From Paramecium sonneborni (taxonomy: Eukaryota > Ciliophora > Oligohymenophorea > Peniculida > Parameciidae): a stretch of DNA of 64,000 bases. Under the pieces are notes generated by a model. That model saw only the letters and a program-made list of their open reading frames with translations, was not told the DNA's origin and did no database searches. Positions within the stretch are counted from its first letter, which is position 1. Each line of letters begins with the position of its first letter. Position numbers and translations under genes: made by a program. Shown piece after piece: positions 11,355-25,050 of this stretch. Location: NCBI GenBank assembly GCA_905182985.1, contig CAJJDN010000083.1:6007-70006 (forward strand). Direction: 5' to 3'.

Positions 11355-14300
11355 TCATATCTATTATTAGAAATCATTTTTATTAATTTAAAATCCTTAT
11401 AAATGCTTGAATTGATATTCTCTCTCCTCTTTAATTTTCTATTTAGTTTTCTTTTACAAATAATTATCATATACTTTCAAGAGTTATTAAAATAAATCAA
11501 TAAATAAATTAGAAGCCATGATAGTGGAAAACATGCCAATATGAATCCAACCAATCTGGATAAAATTATCTTAACTTAATTTAAAACTATAAACTAAAAA
11601 TGTTCCTGAAATGATCATTAATAAAAATTCCCTACAAATGAGCTTGTAAAGTTCAAATGGAGATTTTAATGGCTTAAATTTGATCATGTAAATGAAGAAC
11701 AATAATGATTGAATTGATAGCAAGATTGATTAGGCTTCTGGATAGTTTCTTAATTTTACAATTGTGAATATATAAGAAAAGATTCTGTAAATTTAAAAAG
11801 ACCTAAATTAACCTGCCCAAAATTCATTTTTAGCCTCGTTGTAAAAATATTTCCATTTCAATTTATTTTTTATTTTAACTGTTGTAATTTAAAGCAACTA
11901 TAAATTAGTTGTAGCAATAAAAATTAATCCTAAAATAGCATTAATACTGTTAAAAATTGAAAACAATGAATCAAATTTGTAATTTGGAAATTATAAAATT
12001 GCACTAAACATAAATTAATGAAGAATTGCAAAATACATTTTAAATATTCCATTTGAAAAATATTCTTTTTTTTCTTTTAAAGACATTTTCTGTACCTTAC
12101 GTTAAAAAATATTTATGAATTTCATGATTTTATTACTTTTTTAATATTTGAAGAAAAGTTTTTCTAAAATATTTTCTATGCTTAGAGAGGATAATTAGCA
12201 ATAAATAAGATAAGTTAGTGCAGATGAAAATACTGAAAAATAACAACTCTTAGCATTAAACAAATAAGGTTATTTGAAAATTATGTTATGGTCTTCGAGC
12301 GTCTTTTTAGTTACTTAATTTTATTTACTTCCTCCATTTAATTTTTCCAATACTTAATCAACTTTTAAATAATCAAAAATAGGTTGCATTGAGATTTTAG
12401 TATAAGTATTTAAAAAATAATTCAGATTTGGTGGAAATTTACATTGCATATATCTCACATATGATAATGATTATAATAGCTCTAATAAATTAAAAAAAAT
12501 GACTGCATTTCCAGAGAGCAAAGCCAAACTTGATACCCCAGCCATTGAATACATCATAACATCATTTAATTAAGCGATGGATGTTACTTGTTATTAAGTT
12601 TTTTCTGAGAGTACAAATGGTGTGCCAAGATTAATAGTTTTGTTATGATTCTATAAGCTTAATTCATATTAATTAAATATAATATTTTTTTGAATGTCAA
12701 CTTGTAAAATTGGATATTATGTAGGTTCTATAAATTCAATTTAAATTTAATATTTAGGATTGCCTAAGGTATTTGTTAAATTTAAAATGCTGCTTGTGAT
12801 TAAATTATATCGAGTTGATGGAATAATAGTAAACACAATGATTTCTTCTAAACTTACTGCTTATTTTAATTTAACTTATTAAGTAAAAGTTAACTCAACA
12901 ATTTGAGTTTATTCAGTGTTGTCTGATAGAATATTTAAATTAAATTCAGGAGCTAGAATATATGTACATAAACTTAATGAGCCTTGCTAGTTCATACATT
13001 GATACGAATCTTCAATTAAACATAAATTAGAACACCCATCTCCTCCATAATTATTTCCATCATCGCATTCTTCATATTAGTTAATTAATATTCCATTACC
13101 ACACTAATTAATACATACATGATCAATTAACATTTGATTTTCTCCACATCTCAGATTTGTTAATTGCATCACCTACATATCAATTACTTAATCATTATTA
13201 TTATCATCTTAATTATTTTTCTTTAAACATTTAGATGATTTAATATCCAATTGATACTAATAATCACATTTCTTACATTATTATTATTAACATTCAATAC
13301 AGCCTTCATAACATGAAAATTCACACTAATAACAACCATCATATTGAATATCATTTCCATCATCACACTACTCATATGCATCAATAACAATGCCATCCCC
13401 ACATTAAGTTGTGCAAATATTATATTAGTTAAGAATCCACCCTGGTTTGATGCAAGCTTTACAAATTCCATTTTCACATAAAGTACATTATTCTTCACAT
13501 GAAAATTTGCATTCGTAACATCCATCATAAGGAATCATATTACCATCATCACATTCTTCTGTACCTAAAATTAATTAATCTCCACATATTGGAGTGCATC
13601 TATTAATAGTAAGTTCCCATCCTTTAACATCACAAGCACGGCATTATCCTTTTTCATATAGACTGCATTCCTTTTAAATTTAAAAATAGCAATTATCGCA
13701 TCCATCATCATCTATATTGTTTCCATCATCACATTATTCGTTCCCTAAAACTAATTAATCACCACAAATAGGTTAACAGTTTCTATTCATAACATTCAAT
13801 TACCATCCTAATGAAATACATTAAAAACATGCTCCATTAACACATGTTGTGCAATATGCTTAACATAATAATTTACAATTCACACATTATTAATCAGAAA
13901 ATGAATCACCATTATCACATTATTCATCATGGGATAAAATTCCATCTCCACAGATACTATAACAGGTATTTTTTTATTTATCTAAGTAATAACCAATTTA
14001 ACATTAAGTACAAACACCACTTTTACAAGTATCACAATACTAACTACATTCATAATAAGGATCATCGCAATAAGCATAATTTGATAAATATCCATCTACG
14101 CATAATGATATGCATTAATTATTAAGTAAATCTAATTAATTTGCTTCTGTATAACATTTTATACATTAGCCTTGATAACAATACTCACATTCTCTAGGAC
14201 AATCAAATTATCCATGAAAGCACCCATCTTGTGCTATTAAATTCTTATCATCACATTGCTCATTTCCTGTAATATACCCATCATTCAAAATTTCAAGGCA

Positions 14301-17300
14301 TTTACCAGCAATATTTTAATTTCCATCCGTACACTTGATACATATCCCAAATTAACATATTATACATGATTTTTAACATTAGTATTAGGAAAGATAACAA
14401 CCATCATACATTATTGAATTATGATCATCACACTATTCATCACCAACTACAAAAGAATCTCCTATAAATGAATGACATTTCTTGTCTAATGTTACAATCC
14501 ATCCTTTTTTGCATGATAAACAATCCCCTTTGTAACAAATTAAGCAAGAATCCTAACAACTATATTTACATTAGAAACAATTTTAATCTATTAAATCATC
14601 ACATTCTTCATAATATTTTACAGTAATTCCATCACCACAAATAGTTTCACATTTGTTTGATAAATCATCCAATTTCCATCCTTCAGTATTACATTATAAA
14701 CATCCATTCGAAGTGCATAAAGTGCATGATTGTTAACAATTGAATTAACACTAATAGCATCCATCCTCTAATTGATTATTTCCATCTTCACAAACATTAT
14801 TTTAATTGAAAAATACACTATCTCCACAAGCCATAACACATTATTATAATGAGAAATCCCATTTATAACCTTAAATACAAAATATGCAGGTTCCCTTATA
14901 ACATTATAAACAATTGATATCACAAGTAATTTAACATTATTTACAAAGACTTTCAGGATAATCATCATCACATTCTTCAACTTCAAAAACTAATAGATTA
15001 TCTCCACATATACTCTTGCAGGATCCATCTTATTATAAATACCAACCGTTAAATTCATTGCATTAATAACAAATACCAAATTAGCAATCTATGCAATGAT
15101 TTGAACATTAAAATTGGCAATTGAAACAACCATCAAATTGAGTTTTATTTCCATCTTCGCATAATTCAGGAAATACTAATAGGCCATCATTGCATTATGG
15201 AATGCATTTATTCTTTATTAATTTATAACCAATTTAACAAAAAATACACAAAGAATTGTGACAGGTATGACAAAATTGATCACAAGAAAATTAACATTAA
15301 TGACAACCATCAAAGGGATTTGCATTTCCATCATCACACATTTCTGCTAAATTAGCTACAATTCCATCTCCACAAATTGAATTACATGTTCCATCTATTT
15401 AAATGTACCATCCTAGTTTCTCATTACATTAAACACAACTTCCAAAACAGCAATCCAAACAATTAGTAGAGCATTCATATTAACAATTAATACAGTTTTT
15501 TTTCTCCTCATTACATTATTAGAGTAATGTAATCGTATTTTCTAAGCATACAGATCTACAATCATTATTATGAACTTCATATCCACTTTTACATTAATAA
15601 CATTTTCCATTTAAACAGATATCACATGCGAAATTACAACTAAATTTACAATTATGGCATCCATCAAATGGATTATTATTACCATCATCACAATCTTCTC
15701 CTTCTACTATTAATAAATCTCCACATATAGGAAGACACGGTAAATTTATTAGATCATCATAGTATCCAGGTAAACATAAACATTAATGTCTTTGAATACC
15801 TCTATAATAATCTTTTACACAAGTGAGGCAATGAGATTGTGAATTACCATAACAATTTTCACAATATTTATTGCATTCAATACAAGTATTTTCTGATAAG
15901 AATGTAAATGGATTGCATAAACAAATTCCATTCGTCAAATAAAATTAATTACTAACACATTAGGTACATTCTTCTAAACTTGTACATGTATTACATCCAG
16001 GTTAATTACAATCTTTACAGCTATAAATTTCAGTTGATGTATTAAAATCTAAATATTAATTACTTTCACAATATGAGCCTGTATAGCCTGTATCTGAACA
16101 TTCAGTTAACCTTGAACAGCTAGAGCAAAAAGGAGGACACTTGATTATAATAATAAATAATATACATAATGAATAACAATAAAGTATTCAGATATTGCAC
16201 AAAATCCTTATGTTATATTTGCATTTTCAACATCACATTTAAATTCAACGTAAAGATTATTAGAATAAAAGTTTGCTAAACTAACATTAAAATGCCTAGT
16301 GCTTTCAAGACCAGTTCGACCAATCAAATTATATCCTCCTCCAGGATTACTAAAAGGTCCTTACCAATCACTGCTTGAAGAATCAGCAATTTTATAAAAA
16401 AATTATCCAGTATAATCATCTCCATAAGTCAAATTAAAATATATAGAGGCTGCATAATGAGGATTTAGTATAGTCCATGTTTTGATATATGAACCATCAT
16501 TCCATACTAATAGACCCCCTAAAACTATTTTATTATTGAAAAAAGAAAATTTTTAGCTTGTTGATAAACTAAATGATGGATCTGTTGTAATTTCATAAAA
16601 TGATCCAATTTCTTCAAGCGTCATATTCAAATCATAAAATCCTTTGGCAAGATATCTAGAATCTAAAATAATTTAATTAATAATTTACATGGAACGATAT
16701 CCTCATAATCAATACAATTTGATGAATGAACAGGACAGGTTTAAACACATCTCTTTTTATATAATTAATATGGCGTATAACACTATGAACAAGTTGAGAA
16801 ATCCAAACATATTGAACAATTTTCTTAACAAAAACCTATGTCTACAGTAATATTTCTAAATCCCCAAGATTCTGACTCAGATTGAATTTAACCTTAAATT
16901 AAAATAGTTGGATTTGGATTATATAATTAAAAAGTCATCTCTATCCTTAACAAAGTATAAAAATTACCCTAACAAACTTGATTGTTCTAAAATATTTTCA
17001 CAGAATTTTCAACCTAGAAACCAGATTATTATTTTATTATTCTGGATTGAATTTGATTATTGTGCAAAATTTCTATGATGCTTGCCTATTGAAAATTAAA
17101 CAAATAAAATGTTATCCTAATTCTAATAAATTTCACAGCATTTTCAAGATTCATTTAGTATATCATTCCTTCATTAAATTGCAACATTCCAACAAAATCA
17201 TGTCCATCACAATCGTCATAAATTAAATCTGTATTACCTTTTGAATAAAATTCATCTTTTTAAAAAATCAAAGGAAAATATCTTTGATTAGAATTAAGTA

Positions 17301-18102
17301 TGTTTGTATTTTGGAACAAAGTAAATTTTTATTTAATTCTGTTATCAATCACACATATTTTATCAAAACGCGCAATTGAATAATCTCTACTACATTCTTG
17401 CCTGCAACCTATAAAAGTTTCAGAAAATTATTGATCCCAATAACACATACATTTCCCTCCATTTACACTACCATAATAACATGATAAACATTATGTTTCT
17501 GTAGGACCATTACAAGTTAAACAAGTTGGATGGCAAGTGTTCACATATATCAATAAATTTTTAATGCTTATCTTCATATCAGTATTTTAAGGTGTAAAAC
17601 AAAATTTTATTTTAAAATAGTTAGTGTTAGAATTAGCAATAGTACTTACTATTGTATGGAATTCAAAATTACTTAAAGTACTATGACAAATTCGAGCACT
17701 GTTCTAGATTAAATCAGATTATTTGTAATATCGTTAATACAGTTGTTAATCAGCTTCTAAAATTTTGTTGTCATCATAGCTAACAATTAATTATGACTCA
17801 TTAATATCATCAGCATCATCATAAAAGACATCAAATATTACTTGAGCTTGAAAACACTTATAATCAAATGATTTGTATAAATATCTTATATTATCGTCTA
17901 ACTTTACATATTTTTGTTAATTCTCACTACAAGTGGATTATTAAAATAAAGCAGGAAAAATTTCAGAACAACTGTTTCTAAATTACCAATTATTGCTTCC
18001 AATTATTATGTCTGAAAAACTTTTTTCAATTAGCATCCAGTTTGCTGTACCTTGATGAATAAGAATAATCAACTAAGCAACTGTGATAAAATGAAAAAAC
18101 AT
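11355..18102 (-). CDS. Giant cysteine-rich EECDDGN-repeat protein with 7TM-like C-terminus
   Basis: A predicted surface protein of roughly 2,200 residues. The start (ATG at 18102-18100) opens a signal-peptide-like segment, MFFHFITVAQLIILIHQGTA. An N-terminal region with CxxC clusters follows, then from about 16.1 to 13.0 kb some fifteen repeats of ~60 residues built on CGDG...EECDDGN...DGC..C...C...C, a furin-like/disulfide-rich pattern. After a cysteine-poor domain, the C-terminal ~430 residues (12.7-11.4 kb) form one open frame with about seven hydrophobic segments, such as FKMYFAILHQFMFSAIL and IGWIHIGMFSTIMASNLFI, and a basic cytosolic tail. At least one intron is clear: 16663-16688 (26 nt, GTA...TAG); total length implies others. 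The ligand and role are unknown. The fragment at 0.8-1.7 kb is a paralogue. Confidence 0.85.
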
Positions 18103-20200
18103 AAAATGATTCTGTGATGTAAATAAAAATTCAAAATAAAAATTTGATGCTGCGTCATAATTTCTGCCTATTGTCTATTTTTAAATATGTGATGATTTTG
18201 ATATTATAATTCTTTATTCTATCAGATTAGTATACATCCAAAATTTACCTACAAATAGTAATAAATTTTCAAATACCTACTTTCGAAGAAAGGACTATTC
18301 ACAAATAATAAAAGTTTTTTGAAAATTTTTTATTATCCAAAATAAAATTTTATAATATTGTTCTTAGACTAAATAATTTTTTTCCAATTTATCTGATATA
18401 GGCTTTTAAGACTTACTAGAATACATTAATGCTCTTATAAATTATACTACTTTCTGACTATTTCAAGCTCAAGTAAAATACACTATTTTCATATTTTTCT
18501 CAATTAAAGATTAGAATCTAGGTTTTTACAATATAATTTGAAGAGCAAAAAACAAACAACTATTATGATCATTAGAATTATTGATCATCACCATAATTAA
18601 TTTCAAATTTATCACATTTCCATTATTAAATTATTTATGAAGATCTATAATTCTTACGCATTCATAATTTTTATTATTAACAATATTTATTAAATTTCAT
18701 AGTTTTTTAAATTATAATTAGAAATGTAAAATAATAATCTATTTTCTCCTCATACTAAATGTATAGACTAATTAAATCTGAAAGTATTCTAAAATTCTTT
18801 GCGATAATTTCGCAAAATTTGCAAATGCTTATTAATGATTTTACACTAATTTAAGTTTAAAAGGAAAATAAGAGCCCCTAAAAATTTGTAAAATAAAATT
18901 ATCATTTTTTTTGAATTTATTAAAATTTTTTTATGTAATATGAGATAAAACAAATTAATTATAAAGACCTATATCAATAATTTATTTAAAAATTTAATTA
19001 AGTTCTCAAATTAAGCATGCCTAGATTCACAAAAATCATAAAAAAATTTTTTATTGGTGAGGATTAAATTATTATTACGAAAAATAAATAAATATTGTCC
19101 TAAATGAAAAAATAGTAAATAGTAATTATTCTCAACAAATCAATTTTCTAGAGAATTTTGAAATGTGCGATAACGCGATAAGAAAAAAAATACTATAAAA
19201 CCTGTTAATTTTGCTTCTTACAGAGACTAGTTATTATCTACATTAAGCCTACGAAGAAATATATTTTACATAATTGTGAGTTAATCTCAAGCTTTAAATT
19301 ATACTATTGTTTGCTAAGAGGTTACTTATCAAGCTAAAACAGCCTCATTAATTTAAAATTATGATCTTAAAAATAATTGTGGTAATTTTTTCTCTTATTT
19401 AGCAAGAAATAATTAAATTTAATTAATGATTATCAAATAAATTTACAACAATTAACCTCTACTAAAATATTAAATCTAATTATTTTATATTTTAGATAAT
19501 TATCATTTAACTCTTTTTGTAGAAATTTAAATAATTAAGTCTACTAAGAATAAACCTTGTTATATCATGGAAATGATAATCAATTATCATATTCTTTATT
19601 TGAAAGAAAAAATTACATTGAAATCAAAAGTTGTAAAGAAAGTTAATATTAGGTATAATAATACCAAAACTCAATTCTTTTAGGGAAGAAGGATATTAGA
19701 AAATTAAAATAAATTAAAGCATAAGTTGCTCAACCAGTAATTATCCAATATAAATTTAAAAGTGAAATTATTAATACTCTTTAATTTTAAGACATAATTA
19801 TTATATTAATTAAAATTAGGATGAACTTAATTTGTTTGATCTGAAAAATTCAAGTTTTGTAATAATTGATCAGAATGTCAAAAATATTTTGCATAATTAA
19901 ACCAGAAATATCTTTTAGAAAATTAGCAATACAAATAGTTCAAGCATTTTATTATTAAAAATTATATCAATAAATAATTTAATTATTTCAAAATTTTATA
20001 ATTTTTTTATTGATTCTGAAATTATTATGATTGAAACAAACTTTATTTAGATAGTTTTAACTAAAGCAATCATAATCATAGATAGGCAATATTACATATT
20101 TGGAATACAGCCGATTAACAATTCTTGATGGGTATTATAAAAGTTAGAAAAAGAGTCAATTAATTTATAATAATTTTTAACCATTGTTACTTTCTGAATA
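18103..20200. other. No supported gene; possible relics
   Basis: AT-rich stretch upstream of the cysteine-rich gene. A minus-strand phrase near 18540-18660 looks faintly coding but has no motif. Nothing else could be supported. Confidence 0.3.
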
Positions 20201-20760
20201 AATTAATAATTATGATAACTTAATATTATTATTCAGAAAAACATGGAATCATTATAAAAAGAAGAATAATTAGAAAATATAATTGTAATAAATTAATAAC
20301 TATAAAAGAATCTTAATCTTGTTCATATAAAATTGCTGTGGTCTAATTTGGATCTAATGTCTTGACTTAAGTAAAATCAATCCATAAATAATATATGTTG
20401 ATGTAGCATTGACAATTGAATTAATTTTTGTATAATTAGGAGTAGAATTGTTAGTAGTGAAGATTAATTTAAGATTAAAATCTTAAAAAGAGTATAGAAA
20501 TAATGTTTAATTTGCAATCTAAAATAATATAATATAAATCTGAATATGAAATACTAAAGCATTCCAAGTTTGAATCAATATTAATTGTTTGGAAAGGAGT
20601 AGGTGTCATCTTTCCAGTGATTTTCAAATAGATGTTGAAGTAAATTCTGTTTTTAAAGCAAAGATTTATTCTTTATGAAATGAAATAGATTTAAATGTAG
20701 AATCTAGGTTATTGTAATAAATTACTATTTTGAAAACTTTATTGGCTTTAGAATAAATTC
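20200..20760 (-). pseudogene. Membrane/extracellular protein fragment, frameshifted
   Basis: On the minus strand there are coding-like phrases in order: FKSISFHKEQIFALKTEF (about 20.7 kb), then, after a frame change, FNIYLKITGKMTP and INIDSNLECFSISYSDLYYI (about 20.63-20.53 kb), then, after another frame change, INSIVNATSTYIIYGLI (about 20.43-20.38 kb). The frame changes lack short GTA...TAG introns. The patterning (alternating hydrophobic residues, NxS/T sites) suggests part of an extracellular domain. The family is not recognised and no start or end is visible. Confidence 0.35.
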
Positions 20761-23700
20761 TATATCATAATTAACTTATCCATTGTTATTTTTAAACTTT
20801 CGCCTTTATTAGGATAGAAATATTATTCCTCGTATTACACTAAGCAAGCTTATAAAAATATTATGTTAATATAAATCATATATAATTATTTAATTACATC
20901 AAACAAAAATAAAATTAAAGATATTTTATTAATGCACATATTTTAAGAAATCTCTTTCTTGTTTGAAATTTGAGTGATAGTTTTTATAGAAAAAAGGCGT
21001 AAATCCAGTTAGATCAATTAATTCTATGATTTCTATAATTTTCTTGTCATAATTCTCGTTTTAATAGAGTTCCTTATTATTTGAGCATATTATCAATAAA
21101 TGGTACAATTATAAACTCTCAAATTAATATTTTTTAATGGAATTAGCACCATTCTACTTTCTGTGTATTTATTAATAAAATTATGATTTGATCATACTAC
21201 CCGTCTCTCAGAATGTTTAGACAATATCTTAAAAAAATTTTTGGCATAAATGTTAACAAATCTCAATATCATTCATCCTTTATTAGCTAATTTTTTGTAA
21301 AAGTCAAACTTATACCAATTTTTAAAAGAGAATACTGTAAATGTAATTAGTTGCTATTTCGATAACCAACTCGAACAATAACTTCAAAACCCTTTCTTAC
21401 TCAATAATTCATTAATTCCAATTTCAGCTTAAATTTAGTCTATCATTCTTCTTATTCAACTATCTTTCTATAGCTATATCAATTAAAATTCCATATAGAT
21501 GTTTAGCTTATCTCAGGAAAGTATCTATTTTTTGAATACAGTTTAATAAGATATTAAAGTGTTGATATCGACAATAGTGAGCATTCATAAATAACCTTTT
21601 TAAATAAAAAGAGAGAAACAGTTTTAGAAAGTACTAAAATAAAACATTCTTAAATATGTGTGTTTTCCAGTCCTATATCTTTTATACCAATACCTAAAAC
21701 CTCTTACCTAAAGTAGCAAAAATCCTGTATATTAAATTGGAATCATCATAAAACTATCTAAAAGATAGATATAATTATTCTTCTTTTATAAACAAAATAA
21801 AATTAAGTATTTTAGGAACCAAATTCAACAAATAGTTTTCTCAAAAAAATCAAAAACTTATTATCATTTTCATTAAATAACAAAAAGCTTTAGTTATTTT
21901 TTTTAGGTTGATTATTCAATTGAAATTGAAATAAAAAAAATTCAATTTCAAAAAAAAAAAATAAGAAATTAGAGTAAAAAGAATGAAATTCCATATAAAA
22001 AAATTTTTTCAGTTGTTTAAAAATTTTGATAATTAAAAAAAAAGATGAAAAATTTAATGAGACTCTCATAGTTGAACAAGAAGATGATGAATAAATACCT
22101 TAAATATATCATTTTTTGCATAATTTAATACCTGAAAATTACCTATTCAGTTAATAAGTTTAAGAAACATAAATATTATAAGTATTTTTACAAAAACTTG
22201 CTAATAAAAATTAAAAATTTAATTTGATATGCTTTCTTGAGGTAAAAATTTGGATTATATTATCGTGAACAATAATTTTACATTTTAAAAAAACTAATCA
22301 TCTCTGTTTTTCCAGAAATGGTGTACGATTCGTATATTCAACCAACACCATCTTTAATAATATTTCACTATATCTAAACTAAAAATCTAATAGAATAAAT
22401 TCAGATTTAAATAAGAAATATGGTCTCAATGTAATTTAATAATATATATTAAGAATTATAATAAATATAAAATTAATATAAAAATAGAAAAACTATTCAA
22501 CGAAATGGCAATAATCCTGTTAAAAAAATATCCAATCCATTTATATTTTTTGGAAATCTCTAAAATATATTAAAATTAAAATCGATTTTCTAATTATTAA
22601 GAAACAATATAGTATGTATCATAAGTCTACCCTTTTTAAAGCAGTAAAATATAATACGATGAAAATCATTTTCCATATGTCTCTTGATTCCTATTGATTT
22701 CTATTTATATAGCAACTCTCTGAATAATAGTTAACAATGATAAGTATTATAATTATATTTATTAGTTTAAATACAAATAAATATGATCAAATTTGAATTA
22801 GTTAAAAAACAAAATATCTTTTACTAACATTAGAAAAAGAAAAAAAAATTGTAAAGCCTTCAAAATGAGATAGTGCCATTAAATTTGAAGTAATAAATTA
22901 GATTAGATGAAAACATTTATGCAAAAAGCTCCGAACTGATAAGGCACTATATCATGAAACTACAGAAATGCTCTAAAGCATAAAGATAAAGTTAAGTAAG
23001 TAAGTAAAAAATTCTCTTAGACTAATCAATCTAAAACAATTATCATAATTCATAAAATTAAATAACTATGGCAATTATTTGAAAGCAAAAACTTAATTAA
23101 GAATCAACTTAAATTAATTAGTTAAATAAAAATTATAAGTAACTAGATTCGATTATCAAAAAAATATAGTCAGATTTGATCAAGAGCAAAAACTCAATCA
23201 AAAGGCTTACTTATACGATTAATGAGAAAGAAACAAAGATAAATGACAAGTAATGTACAACTAATAATATTGAGCAAGCTGTTAAAGGGAATGGATCAAA
23301 ATTAAATAATTAAGAATAAATTAAGATGAAAAATAAATACTAATTGATAGGAGAAATAAAATCAATTTGAATAAAAATCATGAAAGCTGAGTTTAAAAAT
23401 TGAGAATCATATTCAAATAAAATTAACACTGAAGTATATGTAGATTTGAACAAATGTCAATTTTTCTATATATATGATTGTTTAAAAAAGCATACCAAAA
23501 AAATAATTTTTAGAATAGAAAGAAAAATTATACTTGCAAATTTTTTTCTTTTTTCAGTTTAATAATTGATTAATAAAATAGGTGACATAAATTTTATAAT
23601 AAAAAAAAATACTGCTAAAAATAAATTTAGATTTAACATATGCATAAGCCTATCTTACTTCATCAATGTTTTCATTCAAAAATTTTTAAATCTCATATTT

Positions 23701-24589
23701 TCTAAGCATGAAAATGGGCAATAAAATTTTGTATTGTATCAAACTTAAGGGAGATTGCATTTAATTTGTTTCAATTTTAAGAATAAGTAAATCTTTTGCA
23801 CTAAGACCAATAATGTTGGCTATTAATTTTTATACTTTTTTTAATATATATCATTAATTTATTGTATCTGGGTCATTTAATTTAAGAATACACGTCTTAT
23901 TTACATTTTCTATTTTATAATTCTTATTCTTTGACTATCATCTCATCTTCTCACATGTGTACTATTACTTTATTTGCATCATCAAGTAAACAAGATACTC
24001 TAAATTCTATACTAAATGAAAAGAATAAGTGTTTAGAAAGTACTATGCCTCTAAATTAAGTAGGTTAATCCTAATTCTGGAAAAATAAGACAAAAAGAAT
24101 ATTTATCTACTCTCTGTTTTAAGTTTTTGGAATATTTTAATCAGGCATAAATCTTCTATCTGAATATATATCACTTATTGTAGCACCATTCAATGAGACT
24201 AATTCTATCGATATTTAACGATAAACTTAATCAAATTATTTAATTTTAGATTAAATTCCAAAAAAATTTTCAAATAATCAATATCAACCTGATTTTAATT
24301 TTCGATTAGGCTGATATAATGATATTCAATTTAAAACATCTTTGTTATTGTTTGTGAGTTACAATGTCAATGTTTGAAGATAACCTTAATAGTCATCTAT
24401 TGAAGATTAGTTAAGAAATTTTATTTGTATTAATGATTTATATTTAAACTATTGTATTTCTGATTACGGAGTTTTTAACAAAATCCTTCTTTTTTATAGT
24501 TTAAAAATCTAAGAACTTAGCTTATTTCAATAATTAAAATTAATAATCCTCAAAAACCAAAAATAATTTAATGAAGTATAAAATCAGCA
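20761..24589. other. No supported gene
   Basis: About 3.8 kb of AT-rich DNA. The plus strand around 22.86-23.40 kb contains Lys/Gln-rich phrases with scattered TGA codons, which might be another decayed gene, but no motif could be assigned. No repeats or RNA genes seen. Confidence 0.3.
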
Positions 24590-25050
24590 TTACCATAGAA
24601 AACAAAAAGATTTTAAGGGCTCTAAAATATCTATTTAGGTAGGAGAGATGGAGAAAGTTAATAACAAAGAAAATCTGCTTATTTAAATCAAAAAGTGATT
24701 ACATCTATGGAGCATACTCTCCTTATAAATGGTTGTATACTTAATTCGAGATGATACATTATCATCATTTATATTCTCATAAACTCATGATTAAGTTTAT
24801 CTTTGAAGGAAAAATCATGTGCTATTTATTTTAAGAAGGATGATATTGAAATTTTAGGTTTTAATTAAATATAGATTATTCAAAAAAATCGCCTTAATAT
24901 CAAGCCAAATATCATTTAGTCTGATGCTAATGAAATTTAAATCGAATTCATCAAGCAGTTTTATTAATAATTTTAGAAGGAAAAAAGTTCAAGATATAAG
25001 TTGTAAAAGCATTTTAAAAATATCATTGTATTGAAGTGATGAATTAACTC
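24590..25050 (+). pseudogene. TLDc-domain relic
   Basis: TLDc domains occur in proteins linked to oxidative-stress protection and V-ATPase regulation. The core is legible across three frames: KKICLFKSKSDYIYGAYSPYKW (about 24,660-24,724; split here as two motifs, KICLFKSKSDY and IYGAYSPYKW), then DDTLSSFIFSQTHDQVY in the next frame, then LKEKSCAIYF in a third. This is the usual order of the family (FGGYSP.KW, D..SF.FS, K....I). At least two frameshifts and a TGA between the second and third pieces destroy the gene. No intron of the local type restores the frame. Confidence 0.6.

Noticed and set aside
13223..14125. Short standard-code frames on both strands at 13-14 kb
   Set aside because: They lie inside the cysteine-rich repeat gene in other frames; the ciliate-code minus frame with the EECDDGN periodicity explains the sequence.
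13000..16200. Regular ~180-base periodicity as a CRISPR-like or satellite array
   Set aside because: The period comes from ~60-residue cysteine repeats in coding sequence; units are diverged at DNA level and there are no identical repeats with unique spacers.
20533..20960. Plus-strand frame of ~140 codons without TGA
   Set aside because: With one stop codon, such lengths arise by chance in AT-rich DNA; the minus strand here carries the more protein-like phrases.
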